Assembly (NCBI GenBank): GCA_002844335.1 | Contig: CP019155.1 | Span: forward strand, 62,001 to 126,000 | DNA from: Haloarcula taiwanensis | GTDB taxonomy: Archaea > Halobacteriota > Halobacteria > Halobacteriales > Haloarculaceae | DNA: 64,000 nucleotides | Direction of reading: 5' to 3' | Part shown: piece by piece, positions 16,232 to 24,623 of the stretch | Numbering within the stretch: position 1 is the stretch's first letter | Layout: each line of letters begins with the position of its first letter | Program-made: the position numbers and the translations under genes | The notes under the pieces: generated by a model | Seen by the model: the letters and a program-made list of their open reading frames with translations, nothing else | Told to the model about the DNA's origin: nothing | Database searches by the model: none

Positions 16232-16315
16232 CGGGTATTCACCGATCGCACTACTGCTCGCCTGCGTCAGTTGGGACCTGCTCCCCGCTCCAGGCGATAC
16301 ACCCGACAGTGGGCG

Positions 16316-16789
16316 TTACTCAGTTTCCTCCCCGTTTTCGACGGCATCAGTGTCTGTGTTTTGATTGTTCCCATCGCTCTCATCATATTTGGCTGTGGGT
16401 TCGCCACTCAGTTCGCGTTCACTCTCGTCAATAACGCGGTTCAATTCGTCAGCAGCGTCCTGTTGGAACGTGTTCGCATCAGATCCCAGAGAGATGCCGA
16501 CTGAAACACCAGCCTGTTCAAGCGAGAGCTCTGGTTGGTCTGTGGGCTCGTCACGTTCCGGAATCGGGACGCTGGGTATTCTGTCAGTATTTTCCGGCTT
16601 GCCGAGGTTAGAGTCGGGATGTTGGTTGAACCGGGTAAATGCGAATTCCCAGGACTCTGGAGGGGTGGCCTCGGTGTGATGTGACGCAGAGATGCCTGCG
16701 AAGCCGCACGATTCACAGACGATAGCTGTTTGATCAGCGGTCGCAAGCGTATATGTGCTGAGGTCTGAATCGCAGCGGGGACACCACAT
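16316..16789 (-). CDS. Zinc-ribbon protein with acidic linker
   Basis: A 157-residue protein. The N-terminus has two knuckles, 'MWCPRCDSD' and 'VCESCGFAG', forming a TFIIB-like Cys4 zinc ribbon in residues 3-33. The rest is low complexity, rich in Glu, Asp, Gln and Ser, with a short hydrophobic-heptad stretch near 'QDAADELNRVIDESERELS'. It is convergent with the actin gene and divergent from 16871. There is no nuclease or helicase domain. It may bind nucleic acid or act as a protein-protein adaptor; that is inference. Confidence 0.75.
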   Translation of the reverse strand: MWCPRCDSDLSTYTLATADQTAIVCESCGFAGISASHHTEATPPESWEFAFTRFNQHPDSNLGKPENTDRIPSVPIPERDEPTDQPELSLEQAGVSVGISLGSDANTFQQDAADELNRVIDESERELSGEPTAKYDESDGNNQNTDTDAVENGEETE

Positions 16790-16870
16790 ACCAGAGTATG
16801 CGTGTCTCTGCTATACAATGGTTCCGTCAGTTTTCGCCGTCCAGGGAACGAGTTATGAGATGGGCGGCCA

Positions 16871-17566
16871 ATGTTAGAGGCGATGCCGGAGATCGAGATT
16901 ACGGACACACAACAGGCGGATTTAACATCGGTGCAGGAGGATCTCGAAGACGCGTTCATCAAGACGTACGGTCATATTCGTACGCAGGATGTTGTTGCCT
17001 ACCTCCTCGATACGTACACACCGCCGGACCGGCTCGAAGACGAGCAAGGCCTGAGTCGTCCCGACTACGAGCGAATCGCCGAAGCTGAGTATCCGGAACT
17101 CCAGCGCATCGCATCCGATGTGCCAGAGGTTCCCGGAAGTGGTATTGAAGCCGACGAGATGCGAGGGAAACTGCTCTCGGCGCTTGGGACGAGTGAACTC
17201 GCGACGCGCCTTGCAGACATCGAAGCCGACACGAGCGCGAGCAAAGGTACTGAAGAGGGGGAAACTGGTACAGATAGACCTGGAGAGACGTCGAGCGACG
17301 GGCACGGTGGAGCACACGGCGGTGCCCAGACTGGTCCAGCATCCGCTGCCGTCGAAACCGATGACGCAGCCGAACCAACCGAGGCAGCCAACAACAGTCC
17401 GGGAGATGCCCTTTCGGTCGCGAACCGTTTACTGACCGAACATGATGAAAAGTGGACTCGGTCGGACGAAAACGACGAACCATACGAAGTCACACTCCCC
17501 GATGGGTCGACAGTGAGCGCGCGGACAAAAGACGACGTGCGAAAACTGCTGTTCCAAAACTACTGA
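16871..17566 (+). CDS. Uncharacterised haloarchaeal acidic protein
   Basis: 231 residues from 16871, or 227 from the ATG at 16883. The first 115 residues are predicted helical ('DLEDAFIKTYGHIRTQDVVAY' style surface with Leu spacing). A Gly/Ala/Thr/Glu-rich linker follows at about 120-180. The C-terminus forms a compact domain ending 'DGSTVSARTKDDVRKLLFQ'. No family recognised. It is divergent from the zinc-ribbon gene with an 80-base shared promoter region, which places it in the actin neighbourhood. A coding gene is well supported by composition, but its role is unknown. Confidence 0.7.
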   Translation: MLEAMPEIEITDTQQADLTSVQEDLEDAFIKTYGHIRTQDVVAYLLDTYTPPDRLEDEQGLSRPDYERIAEAEYPELQRIASDVPEVPGSGIEADEMRGKLLSALGTSELATRLADIEADTSASKGTEEGETGTDRPGETSSDGHGGAHGGAQTGPASAAVETDDAAEPTEAANNSPGDALSVANRLLTEHDEKWTRSDENDEPYEVTLPDGSTVSARTKDDVRKLLFQNY

Positions 17567-17628
17567 TCGGACACGCACCGGGAAACGACCATCTCCCCAA
17601 CGCGCTCTGATGGGGCCACGTCGACGGC

Positions 17629-18393
17629 TCACGACTCGCTGTCTACTGTGTCCTCGAGGTAGCCGACTCGACACTGCGGACAGACATCACCGGCAAAGAA
17701 CGACGACTCACTCACAGGGAGTTCGAACGCACACCTTGGGCACGTATATGTGGGATCCGAGTCGGTTGTAGTATTCTCTCCGTCGTCCACTGTGGGCGTG
17801 CTCCGGTCCCGGTCGTTTCTACTATCTGGCCCTTCGGATGTTTCAGACGGTGAGTGTGGAGTATCTGTAGCAGCATCGATGATGACTGCATCGTCGCTGT
17901 TCAGCGGCGTGGTGCCGGCGTCGGCTGGCTCCTGTGGTTCTGAATCAGACAGGATCACAGCATCGTCAGTCCGTTCTGGTGGTGTCGGTGGAGTCTCCGT
18001 CGTAGACGCATCACTCACTTCCGTATCCGAGGGTTGGTCCCCGACCGTGTCCGGCGCAGTCGACGCTGATTCGGGCGACTCGGTCGGGTCCGGTTCCGCC
18101 GCCTGCGCCCTGTCTGTCGCTTCGGTCTCGTCTGCTGCGTTCTCTTGCCGTTCCACTGGCTGCCGAGTCTCGGCGCTGTATTCGGCCTTGTCCGGCAGGC
18201 CGTCATTTGCGTCAGATTCTTCGATAGTGGATATCAAACCGTGGTTCTCAGAGATATTGCGGATATAGCCACATCGCTGGCAAGACCGGTATTCACGAAC
18301 GGTTAGAACAGTGCCGCGCTCGCCTTCATCGTACGACTCCTCTATCTTCGAGGCTCCGAAATCGTGTCCGAATAGTTCACAGCGCATCCCCAT
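17629..18393 (-). CDS. Double zinc-knuckle protein with long acidic linker
   Basis: A 254-residue protein. The N-terminus 'MGMRCELFGHDFG' leads to 'SCQRCGYIR', giving a first Cys2-type knuckle near residues 5 and 38-41. The middle (about residues 55-215) is a Thr/Glu/Asp/Pro-rich linker of repeated 'DDAVI' blocks ('TDDAVILSD', 'SDDAVIIDA'). The C-terminus has 'YTCPRCAFELPVSESSF' and 'DVCPQCRVGYLED', a complete Cys4 ribbon. This matches a haloarchaeal family I recall as DUF7093. It converges with the gene at 16871. Two metal sites on a flexible tether suggest an adaptor; function unknown. Confidence 0.75.
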   Translation of the reverse strand: MGMRCELFGHDFGASKIEESYDEGERGTVLTVREYRSCQRCGYIRNISENHGLISTIEESDANDGLPDKAEYSAETRQPVERQENAADETEATDRAQAAEPDPTESPESASTAPDTVGDQPSDTEVSDASTTETPPTPPERTDDAVILSDSEPQEPADAGTTPLNSDDAVIIDAATDTPHSPSETSEGPDSRNDRDRSTPTVDDGENTTTDSDPTYTCPRCAFELPVSESSFFAGDVCPQCRVGYLEDTVDSES

Positions 18394-18696
18394 GCACGGC
18401 TATTTACTTTGCATAGCTAAGAAGGTATTCACAATCAGTGACAACTATGTCTCGTCATACCCGGGCGAGGCCGTCTGTGATTAATCTCCCCCATCGCAAA
18501 ACACCATGGCTGATACTGAGAGGGACTTGCCCCGGTAGACTGCCCCGACTCCGATCTTGCTGCTGCCTGCTGGCAGTCACGCGGTGAGTGGTATGGCTCT
18601 GTCGAAAGTCGCTTCTGCCATGGTTTAGGGGCGTTGTGGATCGAAACCGAACAGCGGGTCAGTGTGTTGAAGTCCGTTCAGTCCGTGTCTCGGAAT
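18394..18696. other. Intergenic stretch before endonuclease III
   Basis: Roughly 300 bases with no supported gene. A 10-codon frame from an ATG near 18508 is too short to count. The N-terminal 21 codons of an extended reading of the endonuclease gene (from 18634) look non-coding. Confidence 0.4.
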
Positions 18697-19392
18697 ATGT
18701 CGACGATTGAGAAGTGGGATGCCACCGCTGTTCGTGCCCTCCACGAGGATCTCGTCTCGCTGCATGGCCCCGTCGAACGTGCGAGCAACCACGGTGCCGA
18801 CGCCGACCCTGGCGAAGGGGTTCGACAGCTGGTGACGACGATTCTCTCACAGAACGTGGCCGACGAGAACACGCGCCGAGCCTCCGAGGCGCTGTTTGCG
18901 GCGTACGACGACTTCGCAGCCATTGAAGGGGCAGACCACGATACGCTGGCCGACACCATCCGCGTCGCAGGGCTCCCCGACCAGAAGGCGGCCCGTATTC
19001 AGCGGGCGCTTGGGGCCATCCGCGAGGAAACCGGCGGTGCCTACTCTCTTGCCTTCCTCGACGCCATGCCCACCGACGAGGCGAAAGGCTGGCTCACCGA
19101 TATCAAGGGCGTCGGTCCAAAGACCGCCAGCGTCGTCCTGAACTTCCACTTCGGGAAGCCAACAATGGCTGTCGATACCCACGTCGAGCGGGTCTCCAAG
19201 CGGTTCGGGCTAGTGCCCGAGTCGGCGACTAACAAGCGCGCCCACGACGAGCTAGACGCCCTCATTCCTGACGAGCTGACCTACCCGCTGCACGTCCTGC
19301 TTATTACCCACGGCCGAGAGTTCTGCTCGGCGCGTACTCCCGACTGTGCGAACCCAGTCTGCGAGCGCTACTGCGGTTGTGAGGAGTGTTAG
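18697..19392 (+). CDS. nth: Endonuclease III (DNA glycosylase/AP lyase)
   Basis: A 231-residue HhH-GPD glycosylase. The helix-hairpin-helix is 'IKGVGPKTASVVLNF' with the Schiff-base Lys142, and the catalytic Asp160 lies in 'MAVDTHVERVSKR'. Substrate-lesion loop 'ILSQNVADENTRRA' is typical. The C-terminal iron-sulfur ligands are Cys-rich ('EFCSARTPDC...CERYCGCEEC') but their spacing (C-x6-C-x4-C-x3-C) differs from the bacterial C-x6-C-x2-C-x5-C. It excises oxidised pyrimidines and nicks abasic sites in base-excision repair. Start at 18697 fits the family length; a longer version from 18634 is rejected. Confidence 0.9.
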   Translation: MSTIEKWDATAVRALHEDLVSLHGPVERASNHGADADPGEGVRQLVTTILSQNVADENTRRASEALFAAYDDFAAIEGADHDTLADTIRVAGLPDQKAARIQRALGAIREETGGAYSLAFLDAMPTDEAKGWLTDIKGVGPKTASVVLNFHFGKPTMAVDTHVERVSKRFGLVPESATNKRAHDELDALIPDELTYPLHVLLITHGREFCSARTPDCANPVCERYCGCEEC

Positions 19393-19431
19393 CGCCGGAT
19401 TCCAGAGCCGGGACAAGTCAAAACAGCCGTC

Positions 19432-20847
19432 TTACTGCGAACTCAACAGGTCGCTTCGGCTTCCGTTTCGAACGACGATAGCCAGGGCGACGGTACCGAC
19501 GACAGCAATGAGTGCTCGGCCGCCGAGTCCCAGCGACATCCCAGCGAGCGACGCGAGGGTGTTCGTCAACAGGAACAGCACGACAACGGGGAGCACCCAG
19601 CTAACGGTTAGAAGCCACGGCTTGGCTACCCATTCGAAACGGTCGGTTCCGGCGCGGAACTCGGCCAGCGCTTCCACGCGCAGCAGCCAGCCGACGATGA
19701 CAGTGAACGCGAACAGCCCGACAGTCAAGAGGAGGTCGGCGAGCGTGCCGGAGACGAACTGGAACACCGAGCTTGTGAGCGACAGTCCGCTCCCGGTGGC
19801 GGCGAGCAGGACCGATACCAGCACCGTCGCCCGGCGTCGCGGGACGCCGAAGCTGTCGACGAGCGTTGCCACCGGCGTCTCAAGCAGGCTGATGCCGCTG
19901 GTCACCGCGGCCATCAGCACAGTCGCAAAGAACGCGGTTGCAACGAGTTCGCCGCCCGGAAGCGTCGCAAACGCCGTCGCGAGCGCCACGAACAGCGCAC
20001 CGGGACCGCCCTGTCCGGGGTCGACGCCCTGTGAGAAAAGCAGCGGGATGACGACCAGTCCGGCGAGGACTCCGATGAACGTGTTTGAGACTGCGATAAC
20101 GAGCGTATCCCGTGGAAGCGATGCGTTATCGTCGAGATACGAGGCGTAGGTCAGCATGACTCCAGCGCCGAGCGAGAGGGTGAACAGCGCCTGGCCCGCC
20201 GCCGGCCCGATGACGCTCAGGAAGTTCGCGGCGAGGTATTCAGCGTCGAAGCTGAGATAGAACGCGTAGCCGGCGGCCGTACCCGGCTGGGTGGCCGTCC
20301 ACACTGCGAGGCCGAGGAGAATAATCACGACGCCGGGGAGCATCACCTTCGAGACGCGTTCGATACCGTGGCTCACGCCGAAAAAGACGATAGCAGCGAC
20401 GATACCGAGGAACAGCAGGTGAAAGGCGACCGCGTCGAGCCCGAAGCTCATCGCCCCGAAGTACTGCTGGGGCTGCCCGAAGTAGGCTCCGACCGGCGAG
20501 ACGAGCGTGTAGCGGAGGATCCACCCGCCGACGACAGAGTAGAACGAGAGGATAACGAGCGTTGTGAGGACGTTGAACGCGCCCAGCCATGACCCCCAGC
20601 GGGAGCCGGTGAGTGAGCGCAACGCCGCGGTTGGCGTCTGCCGCCCACAGCGTCCGAGGACGAACTCAGCGAGCAGTCCCGGAACGCCGATGCCGACGAC
20701 GACGAGCAGATAGACGATGAGGAACGCGCTGCCGCCGTTCCCGGCGGTCAGCCACGGGAACCGCCAGATGTTCCCGAGGCCCGCTGCACCGCCGACAGCG
20801 GCAAGCACGAAACCGAGGTTCGAGATCCAAGAATCACGATCGGACAT
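19432..20847 (-). CDS. Sodium-dependent transporter of the SNF (NSS) family
   Basis: A 471-residue protein with about eleven or twelve helices. The first helix carries the family's sodium/substrate motif 'AAVGGAAGLGNIWRFPWL', followed by 'NGGSAFLIVYLLVVVGIGVPG'-type helix 2 (conserved Gly-Gly and Pro). LeuT-fold proteins of this family import amino acids or related amines with Na+. The residues that fix the ligand differ between members, so the substrate is open. It converges with nth (39-base gap) and is upstream of nothing on its strand; the minus-strand urt genes follow. Confidence 0.88.
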   Translation of the reverse strand: MSDRDSWISNLGFVLAAVGGAAGLGNIWRFPWLTAGNGGSAFLIVYLLVVVGIGVPGLLAEFVLGRCGRQTPTAALRSLTGSRWGSWLGAFNVLTTLVILSFYSVVGGWILRYTLVSPVGAYFGQPQQYFGAMSFGLDAVAFHLLFLGIVAAIVFFGVSHGIERVSKVMLPGVVIILLGLAVWTATQPGTAAGYAFYLSFDAEYLAANFLSVIGPAAGQALFTLSLGAGVMLTYASYLDDNASLPRDTLVIAVSNTFIGVLAGLVVIPLLFSQGVDPGQGGPGALFVALATAFATLPGGELVATAFFATVLMAAVTSGISLLETPVATLVDSFGVPRRRATVLVSVLLAATGSGLSLTSSVFQFVSGTLADLLLTVGLFAFTVIVGWLLRVEALAEFRAGTDRFEWVAKPWLLTVSWVLPVVVLFLLTNTLASLAGMSLGLGGRALIAVVGTVALAIVVRNGSRSDLLSSQ

Positions 20848-21023
20848 TCGTGTACACGTCTGTACGATGGGTACTCAAGTTCCTGTTGATTCGGTTGCTT
20901 GCGTGTAATCAGGAAGTAGTTAGAAACGCAATATGACAGCGCGTCCGAACCGCCATGGGTCGCTCCGTAGGCGACCGCCAGAAGGTCGGTGCCAGCGGTC
21001 CAGACCAGCGCCAACAGCCCGTC

Positions 21024-21722
21024 TCAGACCGCGAGGTACTCCGCAATCGCGTCCTCGTCGGCAATCGTCGACGGGCCGAGTTCGTCGACGACCGTCCCAC
21101 GCTCCATCGCGTAACAGCGGTCGGCCATCTCACGGATGACGCCGAGGTTTTGCTCGACGAACAGAATCGTCGTCCCGAGGTCGGCGTTGATGGTCTGCAT
21201 ATCCTGGCTGATCTGATCGACAATAGAGGGCTGGATGCCCTCGCTGGGCTCGTCGAGCAGGAGCAGGTCGGGGTTCGAGACCAGTGCGCGGCCGATGGCG
21301 AGCATCTGCTGTTGCCCGCCCGAGAGCGTGCCGGCCTCCTGGCTGGCCCGCTCTTCGAGTACGGGGAAGTAGTCGTATATCTGGTCGTACAGCGTTTCAT
21401 CGCTGTCAGACCGAATGGTCTCACCCATTTTGATGTTCTGTTCGACGGTTAGCTTTGGGAACACGTCCCGGCCCTGCGGGATATAGCCGATTCCGGCCCG
21501 GGCGCGCTCGTCGGCGCTCGCGTGGGTCACATCCACGCCGTCGTAGCGGATGGTCCCCTCGCTGGACTCCAGTAAACCCATCACCGTCTTCAGGAGCGTC
21601 GTCTTGCCGACGCCGTTTTTTCCCATCACGCCGACGATTTCCCCCTCCTCGACAGAGAGGTCCACGTCCCGCAGTATCGGCGTCGTGTCGTAGGCAGCGG
21701 AAACGTCGTCGAGTTCGAGCAT
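21024..21722 (-). CDS. urtE: Urea-type ABC transporter, second ATP-binding protein
   Basis: A 232-residue LivF-like ATPase. Walker A is 'GVMGKNGVGKTTLLKTVMGL', signature 'LSGGQQQMLAIGRALV', and Walker B 'LLLLDEPSEGIQPSIV'. The 'D-(E)-P-S-E-G-I-Q-P' variant is typical of UrtE/LivF. The ATG at 21722 overlaps the urtD stop by one base; a GTG three bases earlier (21725) is possible. It is the last gene of the urtA-B-C-D-E unit and supplies one of the two ATPases. Confidence 0.88.
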   Translation of the reverse strand: MLELDDVSAAYDTTPILRDVDLSVEEGEIVGVMGKNGVGKTTLLKTVMGLLESSEGTIRYDGVDVTHASADERARAGIGYIPQGRDVFPKLTVEQNIKMGETIRSDSDETLYDQIYDYFPVLEERASQEAGTLSGGQQQMLAIGRALVSNPDLLLLDEPSEGIQPSIVDQISQDMQTINADLGTTILFVEQNLGVIREMADRCYAMERGTVVDELGPSTIADEDAIAEYLAV

Positions 21723-22528
21723 CACGACTCACCACCCAGATAGATCCGCTGGACCTCCGGGTCGGATTCGATTTCCGCAATCGCTCCCTCGCGGAACACC
21801 TCGCCGTTGTGCAGGACGGTCACTTCCTCGGCGATGCTCGCGACGAAGTCGGTGTCGTGTTCGATGACGATGAAGGCAATCCCTTTCTCCTCGTTGAGCC
21901 GTCTGATCCGCTCGGCGATAGCTTCGCGCTCGCCCACGTCGAGGCCGGCGACCGGCTCGTCCAAGAGGAGGAGGTCGGGTTCGAGCGCGGCAGCCATCCC
22001 GATTTCGAGTTGCTGTTGCTGGCCGTGTGAGAGCTGGCCGGCTTCGACGTCCTCGTAGCCGGTGAGACCAGCAGCCCCGATGGCCTCGGCGACAAGCCGC
22101 CGTCGTTCCTCCCCGTCGGCGAACTGCTGGACGGGGAGTCTGACGTTCTCTCTAACGCTCAGGTCACCGTACACGGACGGGACCTGGAACTTCATACTGA
22201 TGCCGCGTGACACCCGCTCGTGTGGTTCGAGGTCGGTGATATCGTGGCCGTTGTAGTAGATACTGCCGTCACTCGCCTCGTAGGTACCGGTAATCAGGTT
22301 CAGTAATGTTGATTTGCCAGCGCCGTTTGGACCGATGAGACACCGTAGCTCCCCTTCGGCGACCGAGAAGTCCACGTCGTCAGTAGCGGTGAACCCGCCG
22401 AACTGTTTGACGAGCCCGTCGGTCTGCAGCAGTGTCTCGGTTCTGTCGCCCGTTGCCAGTTCCGCAGCGGTCTGCCGGACGTTCGGTCCAAGCGGGTCGA
22501 TGTCGGATTCGGTTTCAGTATCACTCAT
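21722..22528 (-). CDS. urtD: Urea-type ABC transporter, first ATP-binding protein
   Basis: A 268-residue LivG-like ATPase. Walker A 'CLIGPNGAGKSTLLNLITG', signature 'LSHGQQQQLEIGMAAAL' (Ser-His-Gly in place of Ser-Gly-Gly, seen in UrtD proteins), and Walker B 'LLLLDEPVAGLDVG'. The N-terminal 35 residues precede the nucleotide domain and are acidic. The ATG at 22528 shares one base with the urtC stop. It partners UrtE to drive the UrtBC permease. Confidence 0.88.
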   Translation of the reverse strand: MSDTETESDIDPLGPNVRQTAAELATGDRTETLLQTDGLVKQFGGFTATDDVDFSVAEGELRCLIGPNGAGKSTLLNLITGTYEASDGSIYYNGHDITDLEPHERVSRGISMKFQVPSVYGDLSVRENVRLPVQQFADGEERRRLVAEAIGAAGLTGYEDVEAGQLSHGQQQQLEIGMAAALEPDLLLLDEPVAGLDVGEREAIAERIRRLNEEKGIAFIVIEHDTDFVASIAEEVTVLHNGEVFREGAIAEIESDPEVQRIYLGGES

Positions 22529-23682
22529 TAGTCACTCACCTCACTCGGCGCATCGGGTGTGTCGGCTCCACCGGCTTCGCCCGGTCCGAGTCGAGTTGCG
22601 ACGATCTGCTCGTGGAGCCACGGAACGAGACCGCTCGGAAGAACCAGAATCGTCACTAGCAACAGAGTGCCAAGCAGGACCAGCGCCAGCTCACCCGCCA
22701 TCGAGATGCGGAGGTATTCGATGGCAAGCGTTGCGACAACGGCCCCGAGCAAGCTCTTTCGGCCGCCGATACTCACCCAGATGACCGGCAGCGTCGCGAA
22801 CAGCAGCGAGAACACGGTCGGGTCGATGTAGACGTTTCGTGCGGCGTACAGCACGCCGGACAGGCCCGCCAGTGCGCCGCCGAGCGTGAACACGACGAAC
22901 TTGACGCGGGTCACGTTGTAGCCGAACATTTCGGTTCGGTCCTCGTCCTCGCGGACGGCGACCATCACGCGACCGTAGTCAGAATTGACGAGGGCTCGCA
23001 ATGCGAGGTACGTCCCGACCAACAACACTAGGACGAGGTAGTAGAACGGACTGATCTCAAACGCTCCGATGCCGATTACCCGCATCGGGAACGGGTTGTA
23101 AATGAACTGGTACGACAGCCCACCGACACCGAGAGTCAACAGCGGGATGTCCGGCATCCCGTTGAACCCGCCGAGCGCCGCCTCGCCGATGGCCCACTCG
23201 GAGCCGGCGGTCTGGGCCATGAACGTGTGGAGCACGATGGTCGAGACGAGCGTGATGATAGTCACGTAGACGTCACGCACCCCGCCGTAGAACATGAAGT
23301 AGCCCAGTATCGCTGCGCTGAGGCCACCGCCGACGATACCGGCGACGACGGCGGCCGTAATCCCACCCGGGGTCGCAAAGTTGATCGAGACGACGCCGAA
23401 CGTGTAGGCTCCGATGCCGAAGAAGACGACCTGCCCGAAGCTCAGCACGCCAGAGTAGCCCCAGACGACTGACAGGGAAAGCCCCAAAAGAGCCAGCACC
23501 ATGAACAGCGACAGCTGGGAGCTGTCACCGAAGGCTGGGTAGACGGCGAGCGCCGCTACAGCGGCGGCGAAGCCACCCCAGAACCCGCGGGATTCCCCGA
23601 TGGTGTTTGGCCCCTCGAACCGACTGCGGAGCCGACCCGGAAGCGACCTGTTCGCCTCGCCGTTTGCACTGTTTCTCGCCAT
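22528..23682 (-). CDS. urtC: Urea-type ABC transporter permease
   Basis: A 384-residue LivM-like permease with a Arg-rich cytoplasmic N-terminus ('PGRLRSRFEGPN') and about nine hydrophobic segments. Conserved features include 'GALAGLSGVLYAARNVYIDP' and 'PVIWVSIGGRKSLLGAVVATL', the second matching the EAA-like loop 'GG-x-x-x-L-x-G' that contacts the ATPases. The C-terminus is acidic. It follows urtB immediately (start 23682, urtB stop 23683). Confidence 0.87.
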   Translation of the reverse strand: MARNSANGEANRSLPGRLRSRFEGPNTIGESRGFWGGFAAAVAALAVYPAFGDSSQLSLFMVLALLGLSLSVVWGYSGVLSFGQVVFFGIGAYTFGVVSINFATPGGITAAVVAGIVGGGLSAAILGYFMFYGGVRDVYVTIITLVSTIVLHTFMAQTAGSEWAIGEAALGGFNGMPDIPLLTLGVGGLSYQFIYNPFPMRVIGIGAFEISPFYYLVLVLLVGTYLALRALVNSDYGRVMVAVREDEDRTEMFGYNVTRVKFVVFTLGGALAGLSGVLYAARNVYIDPTVFSLLFATLPVIWVSIGGRKSLLGAVVATLAIEYLRISMAGELALVLLGTLLLVTILVLPSGLVPWLHEQIVATRLGPGEAGGADTPDAPSEVSD

Positions 23683-24621
23683 CTAGTCGCTCTCCTGTCT
23701 CCGTTTCCGCAGTTGGTCGATGAAGCCGGTGATGCCGTTAGGGAGGAACCGTAGGGCGATCAGCGCAGCAACGAGCAGCGCGATACGGCCGATGAACGTC
23801 CCGTAGAGATTCGAGAACGTGGCCAGAATCGCCCCGAGGACACCCCCCGACAGCGCGGTCCCGAGGACGACGCTCGGCCCCCCGACGACGACGGCGACGA
23901 ACGCCTCAACCAGAAACTGGTCGCCCAGCGTCGGCTGCATCGAGATGACCGGCGCGAACAGCGCGCCGGTCAGTCCCGCCAGCGAGGAGCCGATTCCGAA
24001 CGTCAGCATGTACATCCGGTCGGTGTTGACGCCCATGGCCTGTGCCGTTTGCTTGTCCTGTATCGTCGCCCGGGCACGCATCCCGAAGTCCGTCCGAGTG
24101 AACAGGTAGTAGGTGACCAAGAGCAGCCCGATGCTGACGCCGGCCAGGACGATTCGGTACGACGAGTACGAGAACTCCCCGTACGATATCGCACCGAACG
24201 GCGTGGCAATCTGGTCGATGGAGTTCCCGAAGCGTATCCGAGCGCCTTGTGTCAGTATCAGGCTAAGCCCGAAGGTGGCGACCATGGAATCGGCCAGTCG
24301 GTCGTACAGCGGCTCGATGATGTCACGGCCGAGCGTCCGCTGGCTGACATAGTTGGGCCACGCTCCGGAGATTATCACCCGCTCAGTCAGAATCCCGAAG
24401 AGGCCGGTGACCAGACCGCCGACAAGCATCGCCACGACGAGCGGGAGTCCGAGTTGCGTCACGGCCAGCGTCGCAGTGTAGGCCCCGATAAGAATGAACT
24501 CCCCGTGTGCCAGGTTGATGACGCCCATGATGCCGAAGATGATGGCCAACCCCGCCGCGGCGAGTACGATGAACGCGAAGCTATCGAGGAACTGTAACGC
24601 GAGGTTGATCCCGTTTACCAT
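23683..24621 (-). CDS. urtB: Urea-type ABC transporter permease
   Basis: A 312-residue LivH-like permease of about eight helices. 'FIVLAAAGLAIIFGIMGVIN' then 'LAHGEFILIGAY' is the start of this family, and 'FVAVVVGGPSVVLGTALSGG' carries the cytoplasmic GG loop. It pairs with UrtC to form the transmembrane pathway. Two bases separate it from the urtA stop, so it is in the same transcript. Confidence 0.87.
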   Translation of the reverse strand: MVNGINLALQFLDSFAFIVLAAAGLAIIFGIMGVINLAHGEFILIGAYTATLAVTQLGLPLVVAMLVGGLVTGLFGILTERVIISGAWPNYVSQRTLGRDIIEPLYDRLADSMVATFGLSLILTQGARIRFGNSIDQIATPFGAISYGEFSYSSYRIVLAGVSIGLLLVTYYLFTRTDFGMRARATIQDKQTAQAMGVNTDRMYMLTFGIGSSLAGLTGALFAPVISMQPTLGDQFLVEAFVAVVVGGPSVVLGTALSGGVLGAILATFSNLYGTFIGRIALLVAALIALRFLPNGITGFIDQLRKRRQESD

Positions 24622-24623
24622 CC

